Assembly: GCA_017887095.1 (NCBI GenBank)
Contig: JAGHIT010000031.1
Coordinates: 1-32,439, forward strand
Direction of reading: 5' to 3'
Source: Clostridia bacterium
Lineage (GTDB): Bacteria; Bacillota; Clostridia; Christensenellales; Borkfalkiaceae
DNA: 32,439 bases
Shown: positions 1 through 6,465 of the stretch, in pieces
Layout: each line of letters starts with the position of its first letter
Numbering within the stretch: the first letter of the stretch is position 1
Translations under genes and position numbers: made by a program
Notes under the pieces: model-generated
Seen by the model: the letters and a program-made list of their open reading frames with translations, nothing else
Database searches by the model: none
What the model was told of the DNA's origin: nothing

Positions 1-99
1 ATGCCCGTGCATGCGGACACGGTAGGCTCCGTTTCCTTTGTCCCCTCCGTCATGGGGCTGATCATGGCGGGACATATCGTCAAGGAGCTGTGCAAATGA
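1..99 (+). CDS. tcdA: C-terminal end of a TcdA/ThiF-like tRNA threonylcarbamoyladenosine dehydratase (partial)
   Basis: Only the last 32 codons are present; the gene begins upstream of the window and ends at TGA 97-99. The visible tail has the pattern GSVSFVPSVMGLIMAGHIVK, which resembles the C-terminal helix of Firmicutes TcdA (YgdL/CsdL) proteins. These are ThiF/E1-like ATP-dependent enzymes that cyclise the t6A base of tRNA to ct6A. The stop overlaps the start of a cysteine desulfurase (ATGA), so the two are probably translated together. In E. coli, CsdL works with the CsdA desulfurase and CsdE, so this neighbourhood fits the call. With so short a fragment another ThiF-family protein cannot be excluded. 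Confidence 0.6.
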   Translation: MPVHADTVGSVSFVPSVMGLIMAGHIVKELCK

Positions 100-1217
100 T
101 CTATCTCGACTACGCCGCCACCACGCCACTGCGCAGCGAGGCGCTGGAGGCGATGCTTCCCTATCTCAAAGAGGACTTCGGGAATCCCGATTCCCTGCAT
201 GCCGTAGGAAGACGCGCGGCGCTCGCACTGCAGAATGCACGCGATGAGATCGCGGCGCTTCTCGGGGTAAGGGCGGCGGAGGTATACTTTACGTCCGGCG
301 GGACGGAGGCGGACAACTGGGCGGTGCGCTGCACCAAAGCGGCGGAGCGCGGCATTGTCGTCTCGGCGATCGAACATCATGCCGTGCTGGAAGCGGCGCA
401 GCTCGCGGCGCACGCGGGACGTGCGGTATATTATCTTCCCGTCGGGCGCGACGGCAGCGTTGCGCCCGATGCGGTTGCGGATACGTCGGGAGATGCGGGG
501 CTTTTTTGCGTCATGGCGGTCAACAACGAGACGGGCGTCCTTCAGCCCGTGGCGCAGCTTGCCGCGGCGGCGCACGCGCGCGGAGCGCTCTTCTTCTCCG
601 ACTGCGTGCAGGCGGCATGCTCGTGCGAACTGCGGCCGCTCGCCGCCGTCTGCGACCTCATGTCCCTCTCTGCGCACAAGGTGGGCGGACCCAAGGGCGT
701 CGGCGTTTTGGTTATCAAAAAGGGGGTACGTATCTCTTCTTTGATCGCCGGAGGGGAACAGGAGAGGGGACTGAGGGGCGGCACCGTCAATGTCGCGGGC
801 GCGGTCGGTTTTGCGAAGGCGCTCTCGCTTGCCGTGCGTGAGCGGGAGGACTTCGTGCGCCATACGCAGGCGATGCGCGCGGCATTCGAAGCGCGGATCG
901 TGGAAAAATTGGGAAATGCGGTGACGGTGGACGGCGTGCGCCGCGTGTCTAATATTTCTCATCTGACCTTGTCCGGGTCAGGGCCTGCGCTGCTCGGGAT
1001 GCTTGATCTGAGCGGACTTGCATGTTCGGCGGGGGCGGCATGTGCGGCGCACAGCACGCTTCCTTCGCACGTCATGACGGCAATGGGAAGAACGGAGGAT
1101 GAGGCGCGCGCGGGGCTGCGGTTTTCTTTCGGTATGCGGACGACGGAGACGGAGGCACTCGCCGCGGCGGAGATCGCCATCAAAAGTTATCGGAAATTTA
1201 CGGAGGGCGGCAGATGA
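96..1217 (+). CDS. Cysteine desulfurase, IscS/NifS class (PLP-dependent)
   Basis: This 373-residue aminotransferase-class V enzyme removes sulfur from cysteine as a protein-bound persulfide, for Fe-S clusters or tRNA thiolation. The N-terminus YLDYAATTP is the family signature. The PLP lysine is K195 in SAHKVGGPKG, and the active cysteine is probably C316 in GAACAAHSTLPSHV, matching the IscS/NifS active loop. The ATG at 96 is preferred over the GTG at 90 because AAGGAG at 82-87 lies 8 bases upstream of it. The start overlaps the stop of the TcdA-like gene, and the stop overlaps the start of the Dabb gene. No IscU or MnmA gene is adjacent, so the sulfur acceptor is unknown; the coupling to TcdA hints at a CsdA-like role. 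Confidence 0.93.
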   Translation: MIYLDYAATTPLRSEALEAMLPYLKEDFGNPDSLHAVGRRAALALQNARDEIAALLGVRAAEVYFTSGGTEADNWAVRCTKAAERGIVVSAIEHHAVLEAAQLAAHAGRAVYYLPVGRDGSVAPDAVADTSGDAGLFCVMAVNNETGVLQPVAQLAAAAHARGALFFSDCVQAACSCELRPLAAVCDLMSLSAHKVGGPKGVGVLVIKKGVRISSLIAGGEQERGLRGGTVNVAGAVGFAKALSLAVREREDFVRHTQAMRAAFEARIVEKLGNAVTVDGVRRVSNISHLTLSGSGPALLGMLDLSGLACSAGAACAAHSTLPSHVMTAMGRTEDEARAGLRFSFGMRTTETEALAAAEIAIKSYRKFTEGGR

Positions 1218-1510
1218 TCAGGCATGTCGTATGTTTTAAGTTAAAGGAGGGCGCGAGTGCGCAGGAGGTGAAGGAAATGCTGATCTCTATGCGCGGAAGA
1301 GAGGATACGGCTCTCTCAGTGGAGGTCGGCATCGACGAACTGCATTCGTCGCGTTCGTATGATCTCATTCTCGTTGTCACGCTTGCGGACTTTGATTCTC
1401 TTACGCGCTATCAGACGCAGGGATATCATGCCGGGGTCGTCAAGCCTTACATGCACGCGGTAACGCAACAGGAACGTTCCGTTGCCGTAGACTATATTGT
1501 GGATGACTGA
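1214..1510 (+). CDS. Dabb (stress-responsive A/B barrel) family protein
   Basis: This is a 98-residue protein beginning MIRHVVCFKLKEG and containing a central SYDLILVVTLADFDSL strand pair and a late YQTQGYHAGVVKPYM segment. This is the layout of the Dabb/EthD-like ferredoxin-fold family, small dimeric alpha-beta barrels. Members have varied or unknown functions and no catalytic set can be assigned here. The ATG overlaps the stop of the cysteine desulfurase (ATGA 1214-1217), so it is the last gene of a coupled three-gene unit that ends at the terminator near 1567. No direct link between Dabb proteins and sulfur transfer is established, so the association rests on position only. Confidence 0.82.
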   Translation: MIRHVVCFKLKEGASAQEVKEMLISMRGREDTALSVEVGIDELHSSRSYDLILVVTLADFDSLTRYQTQGYHAGVVKPYMHAVTQQERSVAVDYIVDD

Positions 1511-1566
1511 ATTGTTATGCGCTTGCGGCGGACGCTGCGGGAGCGAAGAAAAATACCTATCATGCA

Positions 1567-1609
1567 GCGCCGCGGTCGGTGAATTTTTCCGGCTGCGGCG
1601 CGTATTTTT
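1567..1609 (+). terminator. Rho-independent terminator after the tcdA-desulfurase-Dabb unit
   Basis: A 13-bp stem pairs 1567-1579 with 1589-1601 (GCGCCGC with GCGGCGC as the base, plus two G-U pairs), with a 9-base loop. A short T-rich run (TATTTTTC) follows. The rest of the 1511-1743 gap holds the leader of the next operon. Confidence 0.7.
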
Positions 1610-1683
1610 CATAAACCGAGTAAATTTTACCGCCGCCGCGCGTATTCGACATGCTTTTTTTCTTCTAAAAACAGATTTTGCGG

Positions 1684-1739
1684 CATACAGTAAAGTAGCT
1701 TGGCGGCAAATGCCGCACAGATCAATTTATATAGAGGTG
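1684..1739 (+). promoter_or_regulatory. Possible sigma-E-type -10 element and RBS for the spoIVFA-like gene
   Basis: CATACAGT at 1684-1691 matches seven of eight positions of the Bacillus sigma-E -10 consensus (CATACAMT) and lies about 53 bases before the ATG. The bases about 14 positions upstream (CTAAAA-like) are only a weak -35 match. No sigma-A promoter was seen in the same gap. GAGGTG at 1734-1739 is the ribosome binding site. B. subtilis spoIVFAB is transcribed by sigma-E, which makes the match plausible, but it is a short motif. Confidence 0.35.
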
Positions 1740-1743
1740 TGGT

Positions 1744-2475
1744 ATGAACGAAGAACTCAGTTATGCCGAAATGTTGGAGATTCCTGTGGAGACGGTCACG
1801 GTCAACCGCAAGGAAAAAAAGCGTCGCGCCCGCAATGACGACGATATTGCCGATCGTGTCGTAGATCAGGTAAACGACCGTGTCGAGTCGCGCGATCCTG
1901 CGTATGCGGAGAGCACGCCCATCGAACGCGGAACAACGCTCACGCGCAAAGAAAAGATCGCCCGCCGCGTGCTCTGGGGGGAGTTCGCCGCGGTCTGCGC
2001 GCTTTGCGCCGTCATCTTTCTGACCAACATCTTTGTCACAAACAGCGCCATCAACACCTTTGTGCGCGATCTGTGGAACGGGTCGGAGACGGAGGCGGCG
2101 GATACCCGAACTTATTCCGATTTCACGCTTTCACCCGTCGTCAATGAGTATACGGACGTCGAACTTGCAGTTTCCGATACGGGGGTGATGAGTTTTACGG
2201 CAGCCTGTTCGGTATATTCGCCCTGTGCGGGAGAGGTGAGCGCTGTGAACGGCGACGCCGAAAACGGCTATACTGTTGAACTCAAGCACTCCGACTCTTT
2301 TTCCACGGTCATGAGCGGACTCACAAGCGTATATTTTGCGGTCGGCGATGATGTTAAAAATAATGTGCCCCTCGCCTATACGGACGGGACGCATCCCGTG
2401 CGCGTGACTTTCTATGAAAACGGTACGCTGTTGAACTGTTATACGGTGAGCGAGGACGGGCTTGCCTGGAGTTAA
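1744..2475 (+). CDS. SpoIVFA-like membrane protein with degenerate LytM/M23 domain
   Basis: This 243-residue protein has a charged cytoplasmic N-terminus (about 1-75, rich in K/R/D/E), one transmembrane segment (about 78-100) and an extracytoplasmic domain. Residues about 150-230 resemble the lipoyl-like half of LytM/M23 peptidases (SPCAGEVSAVNG, then FAVGDDVKNNVPLAY), but the zinc-binding HxH pattern is missing. The domain is therefore probably structural, as in SpoIVFA and SpoIIQ. It overlaps a SpoIVFB-like M50 protease, the same pairing as B. subtilis spoIVFA-spoIVFB, where SpoIVFA holds the protease in an inhibited complex in the outer forespore membrane. Similarity is in architecture and position more than in sequence, so the sporulation role is inferred. 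Confidence 0.65.
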   Translation: MNEELSYAEMLEIPVETVTVNRKEKKRRARNDDDIADRVVDQVNDRVESRDPAYAESTPIERGTTLTRKEKIARRVLWGEFAAVCALCAVIFLTNIFVTNSAINTFVRDLWNGSETEAADTRTYSDFTLSPVVNEYTDVELAVSDTGVMSFTAACSVYSPCAGEVSAVNGDAENGYTVELKHSDSFSTVMSGLTSVYFAVGDDVKNNVPLAYTDGTHPVRVTFYENGTLLNCYTVSEDGLAWS

Positions 2476-3292
2476 GATCCGCGTCCATCCGCTCTGTCTG
2501 CTCGTCGGCGTGCTGTCTGCGCTGACGGGCGCGCTCCTGCCCTTTCTGGCGGCGATCCTTGCTGCCGTCGAACACGAATGCGCGCATGCATTTGCCGCCC
2601 GCCGCTACGGCTTCACGCTCGACAAGGTTGTTCTTATGCCGTACGGTGCGACCATTGCGGGGGATATCGGGGGCATCGGGCGGCGGCAGGAGCTGTACGT
2701 CCTGCTTGCGGGACCGATTGCAAACGGCGCCACCGCGCTTGCCTTTGTCGCCCTTTGGTGGCTGTATCCCGAGACCTATCCCTATACAGATACGGCGGCT
2801 TATATTTCCGCGTCTCTGTGCCTGGTTAACCTTCTGCCCGCATGGCCTTTGGACGGCGGGCGTATTCTACACCTCGCGCTCTCGCCGCTGGGGGAACGGC
2901 GCGCGCTCATCGTCGTGCGCGCCGTCACGTTTTCTCTGGCGGCGGGGGTCCTGGCGTACTTTATCTGGAGCTGCTTTTCCTCGCCTGCGTGGACTGCGCT
3001 TGCGTTTTGTATCCTGCTTGCCGCAGGAGCGTTCGGCGGCGGGCGTTACGCGCGCATCCGCTTTTCGAGGGAAAAAAGTTTTGCGCGCGGCGTTGAGGAA
3101 CGCCGCATTGTCATATCGGCGCGCCTGCCGGTGCGCGCGGCGCTCAGATTTTTGCGCGAGGAAACATATCTCGTCCTCGTGCTCTATGAAGGAGAGCAAT
3201 ATCTGGGAGAGATCACGGAAGAAGAGTACGCTGCCGCTGTCGGGCGCGGGGATTGGGAGACGCCGCTCGGGGATTTGCTTCCAAAATTATAA
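2462..3292 (+). CDS. spoIVFB: SpoIVFB-like M50 site-2 intramembrane metalloprotease
   Basis: This 276-residue polytopic membrane protein has the S2P zinc site: H38-E39-C40-A41-H42 in the first core helix and NLLPAWPLDGG (D131) in the later one. About five to six hydrophobic segments are followed by a soluble C-terminal stretch (about 205-276) that resembles the single CBS-type domain of SpoIVFB. In B. subtilis the enzyme cleaves pro-sigma-K in the mother cell membrane. The likely start is TTG 2462, inside the end of the SpoIVFA-like gene (14-base overlap), because the family begins with a short basic segment (KIRVHP here) just before the first membrane helix and no ATG is available there. Presence upstream of rng and rplU matches the Firmicutes order. 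Other M50B proteins share these motifs, so the exact substrate is inferred. Confidence 0.82.
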   Translation: MPGVKIRVHPLCLLVGVLSALTGALLPFLAAILAAVEHECAHAFAARRYGFTLDKVVLMPYGATIAGDIGGIGRRQELYVLLAGPIANGATALAFVALWWLYPETYPYTDTAAYISASLCLVNLLPAWPLDGGRILHLALSPLGERRALIVVRAVTFSLAAGVLAYFIWSCFSSPAWTALAFCILLAAGAFGGGRYARIRFSREKSFARGVEERRIVISARLPVRAALRFLREETYLVLVLYEGEQYLGEITEEEYAAAVGRGDWETPLGDLLPKL

Positions 3293-3298
3293 AATAGC

Positions 3299-3327
3299 TT
3301 GAAAATTTTTGCGCAATATGCTACAAT
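3299..3327 (+). promoter_or_regulatory. Sigma-A promoter for the RNase E/G gene
   Basis: TTGAAA (3299-3304) and TACAAT (3322-3327) are separated by 17 bases, five of six matches in each box. The predicted transcript begins near 3334, giving a leader of about 50 bases before the ATG at 3385. It starts right after the stop of spoIVFB, so RNase E/G can be made independently of the sporulation pair. Confidence 0.7.
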
Positions 3328-3384
3328 AATTAAACTTACTTTCATTGGTTCATCCCGCGCAGGCGGAAAAGGGTACGATTTCGG

Positions 3385-4881
3385 ATGAAGAAAGAATGGT
3401 TTTTCGATCGCTTCTGCGGCTCACAGATCGCCGTGTATACGGAGGACGGCATTGTCACGGAAGCGATGATCGAACAGGAGAACGCGGACGATCTGACAGG
3501 CACGATCTACAAAGGGAGAGTCTGCAATCTTGTGCCGGGTATGCAGGCTGCATTTGTTTCCTGCGGTCTGGAGCGCAATTGTTATTTGCCTCTCGGGGAA
3601 GGTGCGGCGCGGTTCACGTCCTATGACGGAGAGGGGAATCTTGTCTCAACGCCCGATCTCAAAGAGGGGGACGAGATCCTTGTGCAGATCGTCAAGCCCC
3701 CGCGCGGCACGAAGGGAGCGAAGGTCACATGCGATCTCTCCTTTGTCGGAAAGACGCTGATCTATCTGCCGCGGACCGGTTTTTTGGGGATTTCACGCAA
3801 GATCACGGATCCTGCGCAGCGGGAGCGTCTGTTGAAGGAGACGGACAAGCTTCGCGAAGAGGGCGCGGGATTTATCGTGCGTACGGCGGCGGCAACGGCG
3901 GACAAGCGGCATCTGCGCATCGAGTCGGAGTATCTGAAGCGGGTCTGGCGATCTGTCTGTCAGACGGCGCAGACCGCGCAGGTGGGGGACGCCGTTTACC
4001 GTGAGTTCGATCTTCCTTTCCGTGTCATGCGCGACAGCCTCGGCGACGGCGTTACCCGACTGTATGTAGGCGATCGGGAGCTGTACGATAAAATCGTCAT
4101 GCTTGCCCGCCTCAGGCCGGACATCGGCGAACGCAGGGTCGTCTATTGTCCCGAAGAGGAAAATACATTCCGGAAGTACGGACTGACGCCGCAGCTGCGC
4201 GCGCTGTGTTCCCGTTCGGTCCCCATGGAGAACGGCGGATACCTGGTCATTGACCGCACCGAGGCGATGACGGTCATTGACGTCAATACGGGAAAATTCA
4301 CGGGTGAGGACAGTCTGGAAGAAACGGTATTTGAGACAAATCTCGTTGCGGTCAAAGAGATCGCGCGGCAGGTGCGGCTTCGGAACATCGGCGGGCTGGT
4401 TGCAGTGGATTTCATCGATATGACGGAGGAAACGCACCGTACGGCCATTGACGCCGCGCTTGCCGAGGCGCTTGCGGCGGATCGCGCCAAATGCCGCGTT
4501 ATGCCCATGAGCGATATGTGCGTGAGCATGTTCACGCGTAAACGTACGGGCGGAGATATCCTTGATTTCTTTCTTTCTCCCTGCCCCCATTGTACACGTC
4601 AGGGTTTTGTCTATTCCGACCGATTTCTCGCCATCACGCTCCGCGGCGATCTTCTGGAGCTGTTTGCGGATGACTATGAGGCGGCAGTCGTCGATCTCAG
4701 CCGCGACTTCATGCGTCGGCTGCTTGCGGGACGGTATCTTTCGGAGGAGGCCCATGGCATCTGGAAGGACAAGCGTATTTACCTCGTTCCGCACGAAGAT
4801 TGGCACGAAGAAAAATTTGCCGTCCGCGGCGACAATTCCGGAGTGCTCAATCTTCCCGATGAGGCTAAATTGATGTACTGA
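3385..4881 (+). CDS. rng: Ribonuclease E/G family endoribonuclease
   Basis: This 498-residue enzyme cuts single-stranded RNA during mRNA decay and rRNA/tRNA maturation. An S1 RNA-binding domain occupies roughly 38-125 (TGTIYKGRVCNLVPGMQAAF). The metal-binding aspartates of the DNase I-like domain are D299 in VIDVNTGKF and D342 in VAVDFIDM, at nearly the same spacing as D303 and D346 of E. coli RNase E. The zinc-link motif C400-P-H-C403 is present, so a dimer or tetramer is expected. There is no long C-terminal scaffold region, hence an RNase G-like short form. The ribosome binding site is weak. It stands between spoIVFB and rplU, a common Clostridia arrangement, and ends at a convergent terminator. 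Confidence 0.93.
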   Translation: MKKEWFFDRFCGSQIAVYTEDGIVTEAMIEQENADDLTGTIYKGRVCNLVPGMQAAFVSCGLERNCYLPLGEGAARFTSYDGEGNLVSTPDLKEGDEILVQIVKPPRGTKGAKVTCDLSFVGKTLIYLPRTGFLGISRKITDPAQRERLLKETDKLREEGAGFIVRTAAATADKRHLRIESEYLKRVWRSVCQTAQTAQVGDAVYREFDLPFRVMRDSLGDGVTRLYVGDRELYDKIVMLARLRPDIGERRVVYCPEEENTFRKYGLTPQLRALCSRSVPMENGGYLVIDRTEAMTVIDVNTGKFTGEDSLEETVFETNLVAVKEIARQVRLRNIGGLVAVDFIDMTEETHRTAIDAALAEALAADRAKCRVMPMSDMCVSMFTRKRTGGDILDFFLSPCPHCTRQGFVYSDRFLAITLRGDLLELFADDYEAAVVDLSRDFMRRLLAGRYLSEEAHGIWKDKRIYLVPHEDWHEEKFAVRGDNSGVLNLPDEAKLMY

Positions 4882-4902
4882 AAATTTTGTTGCAGCAAAA
4901 TG

Positions 4903-4934
4903 CGCCGCGGCGGGAAAAAGTCCCGCCGCGGCGT
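4903..4934. terminator. Bidirectional terminator between rng and the convergent unknown gene
   Basis: A perfect 13-bp inverted repeat pairs 4903-4915 with 4921-4933 around a 5-base loop. On the minus strand it is followed by CATTTTGC and on the plus strand by TTCTGTG, so neither side has a long U tract, but the stem is very GC-rich. It lies between two convergent stops and probably serves both. Confidence 0.65.
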
Positions 4935-4948
4935 TCTGTGTACCTGCG

Positions 4949-5392
4949 TTATGCGATCAGCATTTTCCATTTTTTCTCGAAATCTTCTTCAGCGGAGAGC
5001 AATTCGCGTGCGAGATCTATGATGTCTTCGTCTGCATATTCGTCGCTGACTTCACCCAGCGTACTCTTGAGCGCCGTGATGCCCATGACCGTGCCCTGAA
5101 CCATCATTTCTGCGATATGCGCGCGGGAATTGTCCGTCATCGTGCTCATCTTGATGCTGCTCCACATCATCGCCTTTTTGATCGGTCCCGGATTTTTGAG
5201 TTCGATGCTTTTGTCCTTGGCGAGCAGCGCGGCTTTCCCGCCGATCTTTTCGTAGTCCTCATGCTGGCGCAGCAGCTCTTCTCTGAGCTGTGCGTCTTCC
5301 GTTTCGGGAAGGATGTCCGAAATGGACTGCAGTGCCAGCTGACAGTTGCGGTGGATCTCCGCCAGAACCTCTTCGCTCTTTTTGAGTTCCAT
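4949..5392 (-). CDS. Unknown helical (four-helix-type) protein
   Basis: This 147-residue acidic, almost entirely helical protein has no signal peptide or membrane segment and no recognised catalytic motif. It looks like a helical bundle, with heptad-like stretches at about 5-40, 45-65, 75-110 and 115-147. The segment MMWSSIKMSTMTDNSRAHIA in the middle is the most distinctive part. The start is placed at the second ATG (5392) because AGGAGG lies 6 bases before it; the ATG at 5407 would put that ribosome binding site inside the coding region. It is the only minus-strand gene in the window, convergent to rng and divergent from rplU, with an imperfect palindrome between the two promoters. A ferritin-like or DUF-type function could not be assigned. 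Confidence 0.75.
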   Translation of the reverse strand: MELKKSEEVLAEIHRNCQLALQSISDILPETEDAQLREELLRQHEDYEKIGGKAALLAKDKSIELKNPGPIKKAMMWSSIKMSTMTDNSRAHIAEMMVQGTVMGITALKSTLGEVSDEYADEDIIDLARELLSAEEDFEKKWKMLIA

Positions 5393-5430
5393 GTCTTCCT
5401 CCTGCATTCAGTTTGTGCGGCGACGGAAAA

Positions 5431-5469
5431 TTTATGCCGTCGGATAAAATTTGATTTCGGCGGCATAAA
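5431..5469. repeat. Imperfect palindrome between the divergent unknown gene and rplU
   Basis: The 12-base arms 5431-5442 (TTTATGCCGTCG) and 5458-5469 (CGGCGGCATAAA) are complementary except at one position. The centre is AT-rich. The element sits 5 bases upstream of the rplU -35 box and about 39 bases upstream of the minus-strand gene start. It could be an operator serving either gene; no regulator is identified. Confidence 0.45.
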
Positions 5470-5474
5470 AGTGC

Positions 5475-5503
5475 TTGACTTTTTTGCTCGGAATTTCTAT
5501 AAT
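5475..5503 (+). promoter_or_regulatory. Strong sigma-A promoter for rplU-rpmA
   Basis: TTGACT (5475-5480) and TATAAT (5498-5503) are separated by exactly 17 bases, eleven of twelve consensus positions. This is the best promoter in the window, as expected for a ribosomal protein operon. Transcription should start near 5510. Confidence 0.85.
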
Positions 5504-5509
5504 AAACTC

Positions 5510-5597
5510 CGAGCCGCTAAGAACGGGCGCCAAAGAACCATGCAACACGGGTCGCCTATGTAGCTTGCGAGACTGGGAAGAGGAGGTAAAAGCTATC
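5510..5597 (+). promoter_or_regulatory. Candidate L21 leader (rplU 5' untranslated region)
   Basis: About 88 transcribed bases precede rplU. In many Firmicutes this position holds a conserved structured L21 leader thought to mediate autoregulation. The stretch contains GC-rich complementary blocks (for example GGGCGCC near 5524 and GGGTCGCC near 5549) and ends with a perfect AGGAGG at 5581-5586. I could not fold it or match it to the Rfam model, so this is a positional call. Confidence 0.45.
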
Positions 5598-5903
5598 ATG
5601 TACGCAATCATCGAAAACGGCGGGAAGCAGTACAAGGTTTCCGAGGGCGATGTCGTGAAAGTGGAGAAACTCAACGCAGAAGTGGGCGCGGAAGTTTCCT
5701 TTGACGTCGTCATGGTTTCGGACGGTGCTGAAGTCAAGCTCGGCAAGGATGTTGAGAACGCGAAAGTGACCGCGACCGTTGCTGCGCAGGATAATTACAA
5801 GAAGATCATCGTCTTCAAGTACAAGGCAAAGAAGAACGAGCGCAAGAAGCAGGGTCACCGTCAGCCGTTCACTGCAGTCAAGATCGAGAAGATCGTTCTT
5901 TGA
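5598..5903 (+). CDS. rplU: 50S ribosomal protein L21
   Basis: This 101-residue protein of the large subunit contacts 23S rRNA. It begins [20 protein letters not shown], the L21 family signature, and the basic C-terminal half ([20 protein letters not shown]) carries the conserved RNA-binding region. The length is typical. The start is ATG 5598, preceded by AGGAGG with an 11-base spacing; the open frame upstream lies in the leader. It is followed after only 50 bases by rpmA. Confidence 0.97.
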   Translation: MYAIIENGGKQYKVSEGDVVKVEKLNAEVGAEVSFDVVMVSDGAEVKLGKDVENAKVTATVAAQDNYKKIIVFKYKAKKNERKKQGHRQPFTAVKIEKIVL

Positions 5904-5953
5904 CGCGAAGGGCATTGTGCCCGAATACTTTTTTGAATAAGGAGATAACGAAT

Positions 5954-6220
5954 ATGTTTTTCATCAGCTTATTCGCGCATAAAAAGGGAACGGGATCCTC
6001 TCACAACGGCCGTGACAGCGAAGCAAAGCGTCTCGGCGTTAAGCGTCAGGACGGACAGGAAGTGCTCGCAGGCAGCATCATCGTCCGCCAGAGAGGAACG
6101 AAGATTCATCCCGGCAACAACGTCGGCATCGGCGGAGACGATACGCTCTTCGCTCTCAAGGACGGGGTTGTGAAATTTGAGCGCAAAGGCAGAGACAAGA
6201 AACAGGTCAGCGTATACTGA
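5954..6220 (+). CDS. rpmA: 50S ribosomal protein L27 (precursor with N-terminal extension)
   Basis: This 88-residue protein places its N-terminal arm near the peptidyl-transferase centre. The core [20 protein letters not shown] is unmistakable. The ATG at 5954 is preceded by AAGGAGA (5938-5945), so the product begins [12 protein letters not shown]. This is a seven-residue extension ending in LF before AHKK, which resembles the Firmicutes L27 extension (NLQFF before A-KKG) that must be cut off by the cysteine protease Prp. The cleaved product would begin AHKKG, like E. coli L27 after Met removal. The extension is shorter than the usual nine residues and lacks the NLQ part. Prp is not encoded between rplU and rpmA, its usual place. 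Confidence 0.97.
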   Translation: MFFISLFAHKKGTGSSHNGRDSEAKRLGVKRQDGQEVLAGSIIVRQRGTKIHPGNNVGIGGDDTLFALKDGVVKFERKGRDKKQVSVY

Positions 6221-6228
6221 AACAGAGA

Positions 6229-6257
6229 AAGCCGCAGCTTCCCGCTGCGGCTTTTTT
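6229..6257 (+). terminator. Rho-independent terminator after rpmA
   Basis: A 10-bp stem pairs AAGCCGCAGC (6229-6238) with GCTGCGGCTT (6244-6253) around a 5-base loop and runs into six T's (6252-6257). It separates the ribosomal operon from the polysaccharide locus; obgE, often next in this operon, is absent. Confidence 0.9.
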
Positions 6258-6335
6258 CATGCCGCGGAATGATTTCTGACATTTTCTGTGATTTTGGTTG
6301 GTAAAATTTATTCCGCATCAATGTTTTTTATTTGT

Positions 6336-6365
6336 TTGACGCAGGTTGCATAATTGTGGTATATT
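6336..6365 (+). promoter_or_regulatory. Sigma-A promoter of the polysaccharide locus
   Basis: TTGACG (6336-6341) and TATATT (6360-6365) are separated by 18 bases. It is the only convincing promoter before the long run of same-strand glycan genes. The predicted leader of about 95 bases contains a small perfect hairpin, CGACAG/CTGTCG at 6422-6435, and a 14-codon open frame (6415-6459) without a ribosome binding site. The rest of the 6258-6335 gap shows nothing recognisable. Confidence 0.65.
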
Positions 6366-6465
6366 AGTATCGATATTTCAGGAAAAGATTTCAAGCGCAA
6401 CGTGTCTGAATGATATGAAAACGACAGGTCTGTCGGAGCCGGACGCTGCAGGCGAGTAAAGAGTC

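Noticed and set aside
1497-1838. Open frame of 113 codons between the Dabb and spoIVFA-like genes
   Set aside because: It runs through a terminator hairpin and into the next gene in another frame. The peptide has no recognisable features.
3793-4806. Open frame of 337 codons on the minus strand opposite rng
   Set aside because: It lies opposite the RNase E/G gene, which has all catalytic motifs. The antisense product is rich in R/H with no fold, a side effect of GC-rich codon use.
6415-6459. Fourteen-codon frame in the leader of the priming transferase as an attenuation peptide
   Set aside because: There is no ribosome binding site, no run of regulatory codons and no alternative terminator; only a small hairpin lies inside.
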